Of a stretch of DNA of 64,000 nucleotides, positions 19,897 to 29,091 are shown one piece after another. Location: NCBI RefSeq assembly GCF_030053415.1, contig NZ_JASGBJ010000001.1, forward strand, positions 1,450,394 through 1,514,393. Direction: 5' to 3'. The stretch's first letter is position 1. Every line of letters starts with the position of its first letter. The notes under the pieces were generated by a model. It was not told where the DNA came from. It saw nothing but the letters and a program-made list of their open reading frames with translations, and did no database searches. Position numbers and translations under genes: made by a program. This DNA is from Marinobacter sp. CHS3-4. Its GTDB lineage: Bacteria; Pseudomonadota; Gammaproteobacteria; Pseudomonadales; Oleiphilaceae.

Positions 19897-20841
19897 TCAG
19901 CCCTCGTTAAACGTGGAGTCTGCTTTTGCCTGGCTGGGAAGGAGGGCTGTCTCCTTTCCGCTGGATGCGAGCTGTGCCAGCGCTTTGGTACCGTTGCTGA
20001 ATACGGCATCCCTGAACGCCTGATCGTAACGGGCCAGTTTGTTAAATCTGATCATGCTGCGAATTTCTTTGATGTAGTCTTCCCCACGCTCGGAGTAAAG
20101 GCTTAGCCCGGCAGCCAGAGTCGATCCACTTGCAAGACGGCCTTCATCCCGAGCCTTTTTGCGCAGATCACGAACAAGCTGATAGCTGGGGTGTCTGTTC
20201 AGATTCTGAATATAGGACCTGATTGAGCGATACGGGGTGGCAAAGTCCGCCACTTCATGGCTTTTTCCCTCGCCCCGCTGTTTCGGCACGATACCGCACC
20301 CCTTGGAGAAACACCACTGGCCGAACAGGTTGTTACCTTTTTTCGCGAATCGGGAAGTGCCCCAGGCAGACTCGTTGGCCGCCTGAGCCATCACGAGTGA
20401 CGGGGGAATGACATCCAGCCGGTTACGCAGGCGACGGAAGAGTTCGTCACTTCCGGGCTCCTCATCCACACGAAGTCGCTCAGCCTGCTCTTCGAGCCAG
20501 CGCTTTTCAGACTCGCTCAGTTGTTCTTTACGGCTCAGTGTTTCCAGGTATTGGCGTTCGATCAGAATTCGGGAGTTGGCCAGCACTATTCGTGGATAGA
20601 GGAACGAAAAGAAGGCGTCTTTCTTCTCGTTGACGTCCTGATAGCTGGCAAAATCGGGTAACTCGGCGCTTGCCCAGCGTGGGAAATCAGGCATCGCGTC
20701 CAGAGAGATATCCTGGTGCGTTCCAGGAAACCGGCCAGCGTCATCCGGTGTTGGAACGTGAAGAGCGCCCCAGACCGCAAAAAGAACCAATGGAACAATC
20801 AGAAAAAGTGCCCTGATACCGGCGGACATAAAACCTCGCAT
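19897..20841 (-). CDS. Bax-like glucosaminidase-domain protein
   Basis: A 314-residue protein of the Bax family, predicted beta-N-acetylglucosaminidases acting on peptidoglycan. An N-terminal membrane/signal segment (IRALFLIVPLVLFAVWGAL) is followed by a helical region and the glucosaminidase core: LVMAQAANESAWGTSRFAKK with the presumed catalytic glutamate, NNLFGQWCFSKGCGI, then FATPYRSIRSYIQNLNRHP. The C-terminal ARYDQAF region is typical of Bax. The start could be MRGFMSAG or the internal MSAG; both keep the membrane segment. The protein likely faces the periplasm. Confidence 0.87.
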   Translation of the reverse strand: MRGFMSAGIRALFLIVPLVLFAVWGALHVPTPDDAGRFPGTHQDISLDAMPDFPRWASAELPDFASYQDVNEKKDAFFSFLYPRIVLANSRILIERQYLETLSRKEQLSESEKRWLEEQAERLRVDEEPGSDELFRRLRNRLDVIPPSLVMAQAANESAWGTSRFAKKGNNLFGQWCFSKGCGIVPKQRGEGKSHEVADFATPYRSIRSYIQNLNRHPSYQLVRDLRKKARDEGRLASGSTLAAGLSLYSERGEDYIKEIRSMIRFNKLARYDQAFRDAVFSNGTKALAQLASSGKETALLPSQAKADSTFNEG

Positions 20842-20913
20842 TTACCTGAATTAGATCGGAATTATAGCAGGGAATACGTGGTTTTTGCCGGAATGGGTCA
20901 GGGCAATGACTTT

Positions 20914-23178
20914 CTACTGAGGCACTCGCGTGGCGAGCACAAGGCCCAGCAATTCGTCATCCGCAGTTGTCTGTCGAACCTGGAGATAGAATTGATCCTG
21001 GTCGTCGGTATAGAAACCTTCAAGGTTCAGGTCCGTACTGGAGAAACTGACCGATCCTGAATCGTCACCGCTGTAGCCCATTGATATTGGCGAGGTTGAA
21101 CTTGAGGAGGTTGGCTCCGATACGGATTCGCCAGCCACGTCATGAATCACGTCCAGTTGTCGCAGAGCCAGGCTGGCGCTGCTGGATGAACTGATGGACA
21201 GAGTGGCGTTATTGAAGTGCGCCAGTCTGTTCGAATTGGCAGCCATTGCCATGCCTACGCCTTGCAGCCTGAATTCGCCACTGCTGGGCCGTGATGTACC
21301 GTTCGTGTCTTTTCCGGCAATGAGGATGCCTTTGCCGATCGTAGAGGTATCGATATTAAAGGCCATCAACGTACCCTCGGGCGTAGAAGCCCCAATCCCG
21401 ACCTGTGGTTGCTCATCTGGCCCTGAAGCAGGTGCTTCTCTGTCGAGGCTGAGCCGGCCAAGGTTCTTCAGAACCTGGCCCTGGCCCACGCTGAAAACGC
21501 GGGAGGGGCGTTCACTGACTAGCCAGCTCGCGTCTCTCAGGTCCGGATTATCGGAGGGTTCCTGTCTTGTAACCTGGCCATTGATGTCCCGACGCAGAAA
21601 GCGGGTATCCATCGTCTGGTTGATGTTCTCGTTTGAGACTTCCCAGTTGCCAACACCTGATTCAATGACCATGACATCGTTGCCGCTACATTCAGATGCC
21701 GAGCATTCTGTCATTTTCGCAGCCAGATAGACGACGTTGTAGTCACCTTCTAGCTTGTCAGTATTGAAGCCTTGTTCAGTGTCGGTTCGGAGTAGATTCA
21801 GTTCGAACACCGACAGGTAGTGGTCTTCCAGAGTTTTTACTCGCTTCAGTTGTCGGTTCTGGCTTTCGAGTTCGATCGCCTTGCCGGCGGTGAAATAGCT
21901 GCTCACGACGCGGTCCGGCGTGTCGGTTTCGCCAGGCGCAAAGGCGTCCAGATAGTAGGGATTGCGGGTCCAGCCAATGATCTGCGAGCTGCTGCGGCCG
22001 GTAATGCTCTGATAAAGTGCCCGGCCAGCGAGTAACCGCTGCTCGTCCTCAAGTGTCGCGGCTCCGGGGGATGACGAGTGGGTGTTCAGTTCCCACTGGG
22101 TTCGCTCGAAAAACTGGTTTGCGGCACTGTGAATCAGTGTTTCACGGTCGTAGGGGATGTCGCTGGCAAGCGAGGTAACGAAGATATTGAAGATGTCGAA
22201 GGTTGTCAGTGTTAGCCCGGGATAGAAGTAGCCGGTGCCGTTGTTATCCGTCACGGTCTTTTCGGAAGCGGTTCGTACACCCCATTGGCCCGAACCATCC
22301 AGCGAGGACTCGCGGAACGTCTGACCCAGTTCCGCAATCCAAAGTACGCTGTTGTAGTCGGCAGAGCTCGCACTGATCTTGCCGGATGACTCCTGTCCCA
22401 GCAGAGCATAATCGGCCATCGAGGCGACGTAACCGGCGAAATCACCCCTTCCACTCAAAAAATCAACGGCTTGTTGAACATCTAACGTTGATGGTATGTC
22501 AATTTCAAAGTCGTGCACCTGGTCAGCTAGTGTGCCCCAGACGTATTTGTTCAGGCACAGGGATCCTCCCTGGTCCTCTACGCAATCAAGAATCCGGTCA
22601 AGATCGCTGGCTGAATAAGAATTAAGCGTTTCAGATGCCAGGTACTCCGAAAAAGGATTGATCTTGATGTCCCGATCGGAATCTGCAGCGAGTGACCGCA
22701 ATGTCTCACCGCCATAGCTGGCCTCTATGATGACGTCCGGCCCCAGGGGTAACCCGTCTTTGAATGTAATAATCCTGCGGTTGTCGTCGTCTGTGGTAAT
22801 TCTGACATCCAGTGATCCCAGCTGGGCCAGGGTCTGGTCCGTACGGTAGACAATCAGCGTGTCGGGATTGACGATTCTGAGATTGCGACGGGTTTCTTCG
22901 CCATCGTCGCCGGCAACGGCTTCAGGCACTTCCAGAGTAACCCTGACCTGGTTAGATTCCAGTTCCGCCGAACTGCTGCTGTCGCCTGTACTGCTGGAGG
23001 TAAAGTCGTCGAGAGCATTTTGCGCCGGGGGGAAACTGTTTGGCCGGCTAGTCGCTCCATCGAGTCCGTCATTGGTGCTAAAGCAGGCAGTTAGCAGAGT
23101 GCCGCTGGCCACCAGGGATGCAGCGATAACAAAGCGTTTTGCCTTGTTGATTTCAGTGCCGAAAACGCTCGAAGACAT
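20914..23178 (-). CDS. Large putative lipoprotein, not recognised
   Basis: A 754-residue protein I do not recognise. The N-terminus is a lipoprotein signal (KRFVIAASLVASGTLLTAC) with the lipobox LTAC, followed by a low-complexity Ser-rich linker (LDDFTSSSTGDSSSSAELES). After it there is a beta-rich segment (about residues 80-150: VRVTLEVPEAVAGDD and LIVYRTDQTLAQLGSLDVRI), a helical middle, and a Ser/Thr-rich C-terminal part with beta-strand character. The residue after the lipobox cysteine is Phe, not Asp, which favours outer-membrane sorting. The ATG at 23178 has an ACAGGA site at good spacing; the ATG at 23199 is too close to its own AAAGGA. It sits alone between bax-like and yfaZ-like genes. 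Confidence 0.7.
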   Translation of the reverse strand: MSSSVFGTEINKAKRFVIAASLVASGTLLTACFSTNDGLDGATSRPNSFPPAQNALDDFTSSSTGDSSSSAELESNQVRVTLEVPEAVAGDDGEETRRNLRIVNPDTLIVYRTDQTLAQLGSLDVRITTDDDNRRIITFKDGLPLGPDVIIEASYGGETLRSLAADSDRDIKINPFSEYLASETLNSYSASDLDRILDCVEDQGGSLCLNKYVWGTLADQVHDFEIDIPSTLDVQQAVDFLSGRGDFAGYVASMADYALLGQESSGKISASSADYNSVLWIAELGQTFRESSLDGSGQWGVRTASEKTVTDNNGTGYFYPGLTLTTFDIFNIFVTSLASDIPYDRETLIHSAANQFFERTQWELNTHSSSPGAATLEDEQRLLAGRALYQSITGRSSSQIIGWTRNPYYLDAFAPGETDTPDRVVSSYFTAGKAIELESQNRQLKRVKTLEDHYLSVFELNLLRTDTEQGFNTDKLEGDYNVVYLAAKMTECSASECSGNDVMVIESGVGNWEVSNENINQTMDTRFLRRDINGQVTRQEPSDNPDLRDASWLVSERPSRVFSVGQGQVLKNLGRLSLDREAPASGPDEQPQVGIGASTPEGTLMAFNIDTSTIGKGILIAGKDTNGTSRPSSGEFRLQGVGMAMAANSNRLAHFNNATLSISSSSSASLALRQLDVIHDVAGESVSEPTSSSSTSPISMGYSGDDSGSVSFSSTDLNLEGFYTDDQDQFYLQVRQTTADDELLGLVLATRVPQ

Positions 23179-23267
23179 ACGGGTTCCTGTAAGATTCATT
23201 CCTTTCGGACAGTCTACCAAGCAGGACGAAAATAAAGAGTGAGGTGGGGCACGGTTTTGAGGCAGTG

Positions 23268-23298
23268 AAAAGCCGCCGCGCCTGTGCGGGCAGCGGCT
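23268..23298 (-). terminator. Likely terminator downstream of the YfaZ-like gene
   Basis: On the minus strand agccgc (23298-23293) pairs with gcggct (23276-23271), with an inner gcc/ggc pairing, and is followed by uuuu (23271-23268). The GC-rich stem with a short U-run fits an intrinsic terminator ending the YfaZ-like transcript before the lipoprotein gene. Confidence 0.5.
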
Positions 23299-23308
23299 AT
23301 CGGCAGAA

Positions 23309-23866
23309 TCAGAAGAAAAGCTTCATTCCGGCAAGAACGCCTTCGTCGAGATTCACGTCGTCGTTAAAATTGGCGAGCTCGGTATTCAGATAACGATAAC
23401 CAACGAACACTTCTGCATTGCGGATCACCCGATAACTGCCGCGCAGTTCCAGGCTGGTCATGTCGTCTGAATCACCAAATGAGAGAATGCTCGGCGCGTA
23501 ATGCAAGCTGCCGGTGAATGAAAGGCCAGGCACAGTCGGGACATTGATTGTGGCGAATCCACCAAGGCCGATGGCGCCTCCATCCGCTCCGTCCTGTTCC
23601 CAGCCCAGGCCACGCAATCCCAGACCGGCAGTGGTTGGCAGGTTGCCGAGCGCGGTGCGCCCCTGAGCATGAAAGTCGAGGTTTGCAATGTGACGCCCGC
23701 CTTCATGATAGGTGTAACCGGCGCCTAACTGCATGTCAGATGTGGTTTCGAAAAAGTTGGCCTGCCCCTTGACCGAGTCATTGGTGAGGCTGATATCCGC
23801 GTCGGCAGCAAACGCTGAAGAGCTGGCCAGTGACAGCAGAATCAAGGGAATACGGGACGCTTTCAT
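23309..23866 (-). CDS. YfaZ-like outer-membrane beta-barrel protein
   Basis: A 185-residue exported protein with a signal peptide (MKASRIPLILLSLASSSAFA) and alternating beta-strands (GAGYTYHEGGRHIANLDFHA, then GLSFTGSLHYAPSILSFGD and EVFVGYRYLNTELANF), ending in LAGMKLFF with the terminal aromatic of BAM substrates. The pattern fits the YfaZ family of small outer-membrane proteins of unknown function. The open frame starts at 23926 but the ATG at 23866, preceded by AAGGTAG, gives the signal peptide at the N-terminus. The gene stands alone; a terminator-like hairpin follows. Confidence 0.8.
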   Translation of the reverse strand: MKASRIPLILLSLASSSAFAADADISLTNDSVKGQANFFETTSDMQLGAGYTYHEGGRHIANLDFHAQGRTALGNLPTTAGLGLRGLGWEQDGADGGAIGLGGFATINVPTVPGLSFTGSLHYAPSILSFGDSDDMTSLELRGSYRVIRNAEVFVGYRYLNTELANFNDDVNLDEGVLAGMKLFF

Positions 23867-23991
23867 GCTACTACCTTTGAATGAAAAAGTTTGAAGGATG
23901 TTAACGGTCTGTCTGTTATTGCTCAACTTAAAACCGGTTAACGGTATTACAAGATGGAAAGCTGCAAGTTACGAAGGCCTTCGACTACTGC

Positions 23992-24180
23992 TCAATGACT
24001 GGTGGTGTCTCCACCCTGATCCAGATCTTCCGGCGAGGCGTTCTCGGCTGGTACCCGATACTCTTCGTTTGCCCAGGCGCCAAGGTCAATCAGTTTGCAG
24101 CGTTCCGAGCAGAACGGTCGATAGGGATTCTGTTCGCTCCATTCGATGGATTTTCGGCAAGTGGGGCATTCTACGTTCAT
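23992..24180 (-). CDS. yacG: DNA gyrase inhibitor YacG
   Basis: A 62-residue zinc protein that binds GyrB and inhibits gyrase in E. coli. The four zinc cysteines are visible at residues 5, 8, 24 and 28 (VECPTCRK and [10 protein letters not shown]), followed by the diagnostic [17 protein letters not shown] and an acidic tail. In most relatives yacG follows coaE directly; here it is about 4.3 kb from coaE, with a histidine kinase, trmO and an outer-membrane protein gene in between. All run on the same strand, so transcription may still be shared. Confidence 0.93.
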   Translation of the reverse strand: MNVECPTCRKSIEWSEQNPYRPFCSERCKLIDLGAWANEEYRVPAENASPEDLDQGGDTTSH

Positions 24181-24221
24181 AAGAGCTCTGTTGGATGCTT
24201 TGGTGAAGTGTGGATACCGGG

Positions 24222-26603
24222 TTATGGCGACTTGGCTTTGCAGTATTGTTCCAGAACCGCTCGGAGCATTTCAATGTTCACCGGCTTGGCAACAAAGGCA
24301 TCCATTCCTGCCTGGCGGCAATTTTCTTCGTCCTGTTCCATGGCACTGGCGGTGAGAGCCACGACGGGTACTGGCTGACGTCCCTTGGACTTTTCCCATC
24401 GCCTCAGGCGTCGGGTTGCTTCAAATCCGTCGACTTTCGGCATCATGCAATCCATGAAGATGAGGTCGAAAGGATGCCATTGCCACAGGCCTGCTGCCGC
24501 CTCGCCGTCATTCGCCGTCAGGACATCGCAGCCCAGCTTTTCAAGCAGTCGCTGCGAAAGCGTGCGATTGACGGGATTGTCTTCAACCAACAACACTTTC
24601 ATGCGGCCGCAGGGAAGTTCCTGGCGTCGGGAATCATCCGTAACGGCCTGCAGTGAGAATCTTGTCAGAAACCGTCGCTCGTTCTTGGCGGCATCCGCAA
24701 ACAGGTGATGCAGAATCGGTGTCAGACAGGACTCCCGGAGTGACTTGCTCAAAAATGCGTCAGCTCCGGCCTGCCGGAAATGCTCGGCGTCACCGCGCTG
24801 AGGGTTGGAAGACAGAATCAACAGCCGTGTCAGCGCCCACTGAGGATTGCTGCGGATTTGCCGGCATAGCAGGTCGCTGTCCATGTCTGGAACAAAACCG
24901 TCCAGAATGATTGCATGGTAGGGAGCATCTGCGTCAGAGGCCTGCCGTAGGGACGTCAGTGCTTCGCCGGCCGACTTCACCGCCTCGATTGTCAGATCGT
25001 AACGTGACAGCATTTCGAGGGTGATTTTCCGAGACAGCTCATAGGAGTCGACCACCAAAACGCGTTTGCCACGGATCATGCTGGTATCTGGACGGGTTTT
25101 GCTTTTGCTTTCGGCCGCCACCGGCAGTGACAGCTCTACCCAGAAAGTTGTGCCTTCGCCGGGTCGGCTCTCCAGGTCCAGAGTGCCATTCATCAGCCCC
25201 ACCAACTGCCGGGAGATCGTCAGCCCGAGGCCAGCGCCCGGCATCTGTCTCTGGAAGCGTTGCCCCAATTGCATATACGGTTCATACACCAGAGACATGT
25301 CCTCGGGCGCGATGCCTATGCCCGTATCCTCAACTGACATTCTGAGCCTGACGTTGTTATCCCGTTTGCCAAGCACTTCGATGCTGATCAGGACGTGACC
25401 GGAGTCGGTAAATTTGATGGCGTTGGATGTCAGGTTCAGCAAAACCTGACGGAGCCTGACTGGATCGCCTTCCAGCGCCCATGGGAGGTTTTCGTCGATT
25501 CTGAGCTCCAGTGCCAGGCCTTTCTCTCGGGCGCGAGAACCCAGCATGTGAACCAGATCGTTCAGGGTATCTCGCAGATCGAAGGGCAGGTGCTCCAGCA
25601 CCAGCTTGCCGGCCTCCATGCTGGAGATGTCCAGCAGATCATTGATAATGGCCGCCAGGTTTTCCGAAGCATTCAGCAGCGTGTTTACGTAATCTTTCTG
25701 GTCCGGATCCAGTGGGGTGTCCGATAGCAGGTTCGCGTAGCCAAGCACCGACTGTAGTGGTATGCGAAGCTCGTGACTGATATTGGCCAGGAACTGGTTT
25801 TTGGCATGGTTGGCACGTACCGCTTCGTCCCTTTCATCCTGAGACTGGGCAGATGTCTGCCGCAGTGACTGAGTGTCTTCCAGAAGCTGAAGCCGCATGG
25901 TGTTCAGCGCCTGCTCAAGCTCGCTCAGCTCGTCGCCATTCCGGGGCGGACGTCTTTTCAGTTGCAGAGGTTCGATCAACGCGTCCAGATTCAGTCTTGC
26001 GGCATAATCGGCGATGGTTTCCAAGTGTCGGGAGAGCGTCAGGCGAACAATCAGTAACAAGCCCAGAGTGCCAAGCATGACAAACAGTGACTGGAAGAGC
26101 AGGGTTAAAAGTGCACGATCAAGGATATCGGCGTAAACCGCTTCAATCGAGGAGGTAACGGTCAGCGTGCCCATGGTTTCAGGGCTGCGCATGGATTCAC
26201 GATTGAAAACCAGAGGGAAGGACTGACTCAGAACCTCGCCATCCGGATAGGTGCCCGTACTGAATTCTTCGCCGCTTGCTGTAATAATGCGGGCGTGCTG
26301 AATGGTGGAGATGGCGCGCATGTCGTCCAGACTGTTGGCGACCTCGGAATAGTTTAGCAGCCAAAGATTGTTGCTCATGCTGCCGGCAACCAGCTCGGCG
26401 GCTTTTTCCTGGGTGTTCTTCAGCTCGGCAGTGCGCCGCTCGACTTCGCCAATCATCTGCAGGCCCGTTGCCGCCAGCGACAAGACAACGCTGAACAGCA
26501 ATACGTACACCAGCAACCTGGCCGCCAACGGGCGGACCCCTAAGCGTCTGACAAATCGGATCGGAAGCAATGCACGTTTCCCTGTGTCCTGAAGCAATCG
26601 CAA
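24222..26603 (-). CDS. BarA-like hybrid sensor histidine kinase with two receiver domains
   Basis: A 793-residue membrane sensor kinase. Order of parts: N-terminal TM ([20 protein letters not shown]), a periplasmic loop of about 110 residues, second TM ([20 protein letters not shown]), HAMP-like linker, HisKA with the phospho-histidine at about residue 277 in [16 protein letters not shown], HATPase_c ([42 protein letters not shown]), then two receivers: [12 protein letters not shown]...[11 protein letters not shown] and [12 protein letters not shown]...[12 protein letters not shown]. There is no C-terminal Hpt, so a separate phosphotransfer protein is probably needed. The start is 4 bp after trmO, suggesting coupling. 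The input signal is unknown. Confidence 0.9.
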   Translation of the reverse strand: MRLLQDTGKRALLPIRFVRRLGVRPLAARLLVYVLLFSVVLSLAATGLQMIGEVERRTAELKNTQEKAAELVAGSMSNNLWLLNYSEVANSLDDMRAISTIQHARIITASGEEFSTGTYPDGEVLSQSFPLVFNRESMRSPETMGTLTVTSSIEAVYADILDRALLTLLFQSLFVMLGTLGLLLIVRLTLSRHLETIADYAARLNLDALIEPLQLKRRPPRNGDELSELEQALNTMRLQLLEDTQSLRQTSAQSQDERDEAVRANHAKNQFLANISHELRIPLQSVLGYANLLSDTPLDPDQKDYVNTLLNASENLAAIINDLLDISSMEAGKLVLEHLPFDLRDTLNDLVHMLGSRAREKGLALELRIDENLPWALEGDPVRLRQVLLNLTSNAIKFTDSGHVLISIEVLGKRDNNVRLRMSVEDTGIGIAPEDMSLVYEPYMQLGQRFQRQMPGAGLGLTISRQLVGLMNGTLDLESRPGEGTTFWVELSLPVAAESKSKTRPDTSMIRGKRVLVVDSYELSRKITLEMLSRYDLTIEAVKSAGEALTSLRQASDADAPYHAIILDGFVPDMDSDLLCRQIRSNPQWALTRLLILSSNPQRGDAEHFRQAGADAFLSKSLRESCLTPILHHLFADAAKNERRFLTRFSLQAVTDDSRRQELPCGRMKVLLVEDNPVNRTLSQRLLEKLGCDVLTANDGEAAAGLWQWHPFDLIFMDCMMPKVDGFEATRRLRRWEKSKGRQPVPVVALTASAMEQDEENCRQAGMDAFVAKPVNIEMLRAVLEQYCKAKSP

Positions 26604-26607
26604 GAGT

Positions 26608-27369
26608 TTAACAGACCGTCAGCACCAGAACACGTTTGCCGGTCTCGTCCTGTTCGAAGCGAAAACGAACGTTCAGGTCGTATAGGTGAGCGCCATAAAC
26701 TCTGTCTTCGTCGCGGCCCCGCCGAAAAGAGGGGCGAGGGTCATAGCTGACGACGTCCTCAATCAGCGCCCTGAAGTCAGGGTATCGGGCGCAATCCAGA
26801 GCAGCCAACTGGTCTTCGGCCTCTGGGGTGAAGAGAACATCCAGCTTTTCTGTCGGCGGTGCTTCTGCCCAGCCCAGGCTGGCCTGCGGAACGGAGTCGG
26901 CAAAGGGCAGGTACGGCTTGATATCCAGAATGGGGGTGCCGTCGATGAGATCATGGTCGCTGATGTTCAGCACCAGATGGCCGTCTGCATCTCGATTCAG
27001 CCCTTCATTGCGAACAACAGACAGTCCAAGACTATTGGGCCGAAAAGGGGACCGGCTGGAGAATACCCCCATTTTCTGGTTGCCTCCCAATCTGGGGGGG
27101 CGGACAACCGGCCGCCATTCCGCGCGGATCGCTTCATGGAACTGAAATATCAGCCAGAGATGACTTGCCGTTTCCAGGCCTCTGAAGGCGTCTTCTCGGT
27201 TGAATGGTGAAGCCATGACCAGCGTTGCGTGGGCGTGACGGGTTAATCCAGGCTGACGCGGCACGCCGAATTTATCTTTGAAACAGGACCTTACGAACGC
27301 AATAGGCGTCATTGTCATTGCGTCGGCAGAAGGCCGGGCGTTGTGTCGGCTCATGATTCTGGTGGCCAT
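26608..27369 (-). CDS. trmO: tRNA m6t6A37 methyltransferase TrmO (TsaA/VirR family)
   Basis: SAM-dependent methyltransferase that N6-methylates t6A at position 37 of tRNA-Thr(GGU). The sequence has TPIAFVRSCFKDKFGVPRQP, ASHLWLIFQFHE, the GVFSSRSPFRPNSLGLSVV core motif, ILDIKPYLPFADS and a C-terminal domain with YDPRPSFRRGRDEDRVYG, all TrmO hallmarks. E. coli TrmO is 235 residues; the open frame here is 253, and the better start may be the internal Met at 27318 (MTMTPIAFVRS), because the residues before it look non-homologous. No strong ribosome-binding site decides between them. It precedes the kinase gene by 4 bp. Confidence 0.92.
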   Translation of the reverse strand: MATRIMSRHNARPSADAMTMTPIAFVRSCFKDKFGVPRQPGLTRHAHATLVMASPFNREDAFRGLETASHLWLIFQFHEAIRAEWRPVVRPPRLGGNQKMGVFSSRSPFRPNSLGLSVVRNEGLNRDADGHLVLNISDHDLIDGTPILDIKPYLPFADSVPQASLGWAEAPPTEKLDVLFTPEAEDQLAALDCARYPDFRALIEDVVSYDPRPSFRRGRDEDRVYGAHLYDLNVRFRFEQDETGKRVLVLTVC

Positions 27370-27384
27370 TTCAAACAGGTCGAA

Positions 27385-28476
27385 TTAATAGGGCCGGCTA
27401 ATACTGCCAGAAAAGAAGAGTTCGATCCTCAGTATCAATGAAGCTCGGTCTTTAAAACTCTCTTCTCTTGGGAATTCAAGCGCAGGAATAATCTCTCCAA
27501 ACAACCAGTCACTGTGCAGGCGATAGCGGTAAGTCATGTCTGCAAACACAGAGGTATGGCGCCAGTTGGGTTGGCTCTCCCCCAAAATGCCGACCCTGGG
27601 ATTGATGGTGGCTCTGTTGTTCAGTCTTTTGTAGGTATTGAGCACCTGGGAAAACTCGAACTTTCTTTCCGAATGGAGCCACTCGATTTCACTGGCCAGT
27701 AGCCCCTGCCAGTTTTTTCCGAGGTCGCGGCTGGCTCCGAACCAGCTACGAGCACCCCAACCATCCTGATGGAAGTAGTAGATGCGCTGCTTGACCGCTA
27801 ACGTCCATGGTGACGCCGTCTGCCAGCGCTTCCGGGCAGTGGCGCGCCAGAAGGCATCGGCGGGTAGCCGCAGCCTGACACCGATGTCGTTATTGAGATT
27901 GATGGCGTCGCCCACATTGGATATGAATCTCAGTGCGCCGGTCGCCTGGGTATCGCTGCGTTCGGTTTCTGTCAGTTGTCTGTCACGGCGTCGCTCTGCT
28001 AGCGGAATCAGTTCGTCGCTTTCGCTTTCGACAACCAGCCTGAGTTTTCTCTCGACTGTGGGGACGTCCAGGCGAAACCGTGCTTCGGGCTCAAACTGGG
28101 CCGGGTCACCGTATTCTGATTCAGTAGCGAACCCTACACGAATATAGCTTTCATTATTGGGCAGAGCCTGAGTGCTGCCAGACAAGGTCCGGTCTGCCCA
28201 CTCGCCAAGCGACTGAACCCGTTGCCCCTGTCGACGCTCCTGGGTCAGGATCCAGTTCGAAAACGACATCCAGTAGGAATCCTTTGGTTCCCGCCAGTAT
28301 TCTTTCGGGTCAAAGGTATAAAACGATAGTGGCAGGGAATCTACCGGGCCGGGGCCTTCCTGGTCGATGGTCAGTGGCGGGGCATTTTCTCCAGAAGCCA
28401 TCACTGGGGTCAGGGTGATGCACAGAGCTGCGGCAAGGATGGCAGCGGGGAGATTTGGGACCGGGCGTGCTTTCAA
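27385..28476 (-). CDS. Putative outer-membrane beta-barrel protein, not recognised
   Basis: A 363-residue exported protein I cannot assign. It begins with a signal peptide (LPAAILAAALCITLTPVMAS) and has a beta-rich C-terminal two thirds with regular amphipathic strands: LRLVVESESDELIPL, GVRLRLPADAFWRATARKRW, TLAVKQRIYYFHQDGWGARS, TSVFADMTYRYRLHSDWLFG, and a final SLILRIELFFSG. This looks like a 10-14 stranded barrel. The position of charged and aromatic residues is reminiscent of envelope porin-like proteins, but no lipase serine motif or other catalytic motif is present. It lies 6 bp downstream of coaE, so it is probably read with it. Confidence 0.65.
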   Translation of the reverse strand: MKARPVPNLPAAILAAALCITLTPVMASGENAPPLTIDQEGPGPVDSLPLSFYTFDPKEYWREPKDSYWMSFSNWILTQERRQGQRVQSLGEWADRTLSGSTQALPNNESYIRVGFATESEYGDPAQFEPEARFRLDVPTVERKLRLVVESESDELIPLAERRRDRQLTETERSDTQATGALRFISNVGDAINLNNDIGVRLRLPADAFWRATARKRWQTASPWTLAVKQRIYYFHQDGWGARSWFGASRDLGKNWQGLLASEIEWLHSERKFEFSQVLNTYKRLNNRATINPRVGILGESQPNWRHTSVFADMTYRYRLHSDWLFGEIIPALEFPREESFKDRASLILRIELFFSGSISRPY

Positions 28477-28482
28477 CGGGAG

Positions 28483-29091
28483 CTACTTCGTCCTTTGAAG
28501 TTCGTCGACTAATTGCGTGTGCAGAGCACTCACTGTGGCCCTTGCGTCATCGAGGCTTACTGAATTATCGATAACGTGATCGGCTTTTTTCAGGCGTTGA
28601 TCCCTTGGCATCTGGGCTTTGATGATTCTGCGCACCTGTTCCTCAGTGTTATTGTCCCGCAAAGTGGCTCTGGCGATTTGTTCTTCTATTGGAATATCGA
28701 CCACTACAACCCGATCCACGAGTGTGTGCTGATCGGTTTCGAGTAACAGCGGTGACACCAGCAACGTGTAGGGCAGGTCGTAGTCCTCTGGTTGCAGCTG
28801 TTTGATCAGCTCGTCTCTGATTATCGGGTGGAGCAGCTTTTCGAGCCAGCGTCGCTCATGGTCATCCTGAAAAACTACAGCACGGAGCGCCGCGCGATCA
28901 AGCGCGCCATCGTCCTGAAGTATCTGATGCCCGAAATGTTCGGCAATGGCCTTCAGAGCTGACGTGCCGGGCTCCACCACCTCCCTTGCAACATCGTCAG
29001 CATCAACCCAGTGAACGCCATGTTCTTCAAACAGCCGGGCAATGGTGGACTTGCCAGAACCAATGCCGCCGGTAAGGCCGACAGACTTCAT
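28483..29091 (-). CDS. coaE: Dephospho-CoA kinase CoaE
   Basis: Last enzyme of coenzyme A synthesis, phosphorylating the 3'-hydroxyl of dephospho-CoA with ATP. The 202-residue protein starts with the P-loop VGLTGGIGSGKSTIARLFEE, followed by VHWVDADDVAREVVEPG, LEKLLHPIIRDELI and the lid region EEQIARATLRDNNTEEQ. The length is normal. Its start overlaps the pilD stop by 4 bp, the standard pilD-coaE coupling in gammaproteobacteria. Confidence 0.97.
   Translation of the reverse strand: MKSVGLTGGIGSGKSTIARLFEEHGVHWVDADDVAREVVEPGTSALKAIAEHFGHQILQDDGALDRAALRAVVFQDDHERRWLEKLLHPIIRDELIKQLQPEDYDLPYTLLVSPLLLETDQHTLVDRVVVVDIPIEEQIARATLRDNNTEEQVRRIIKAQMPRDQRLKKADHVIDNSVSLDDARATVSALHTQLVDELQRTK

Noticed and set aside
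27385..28476. Outer-membrane phospholipase A for the barrel-like gene
   Set aside because: The strand pattern suggested it, but no catalytic serine-histidine motif of that family is visible.
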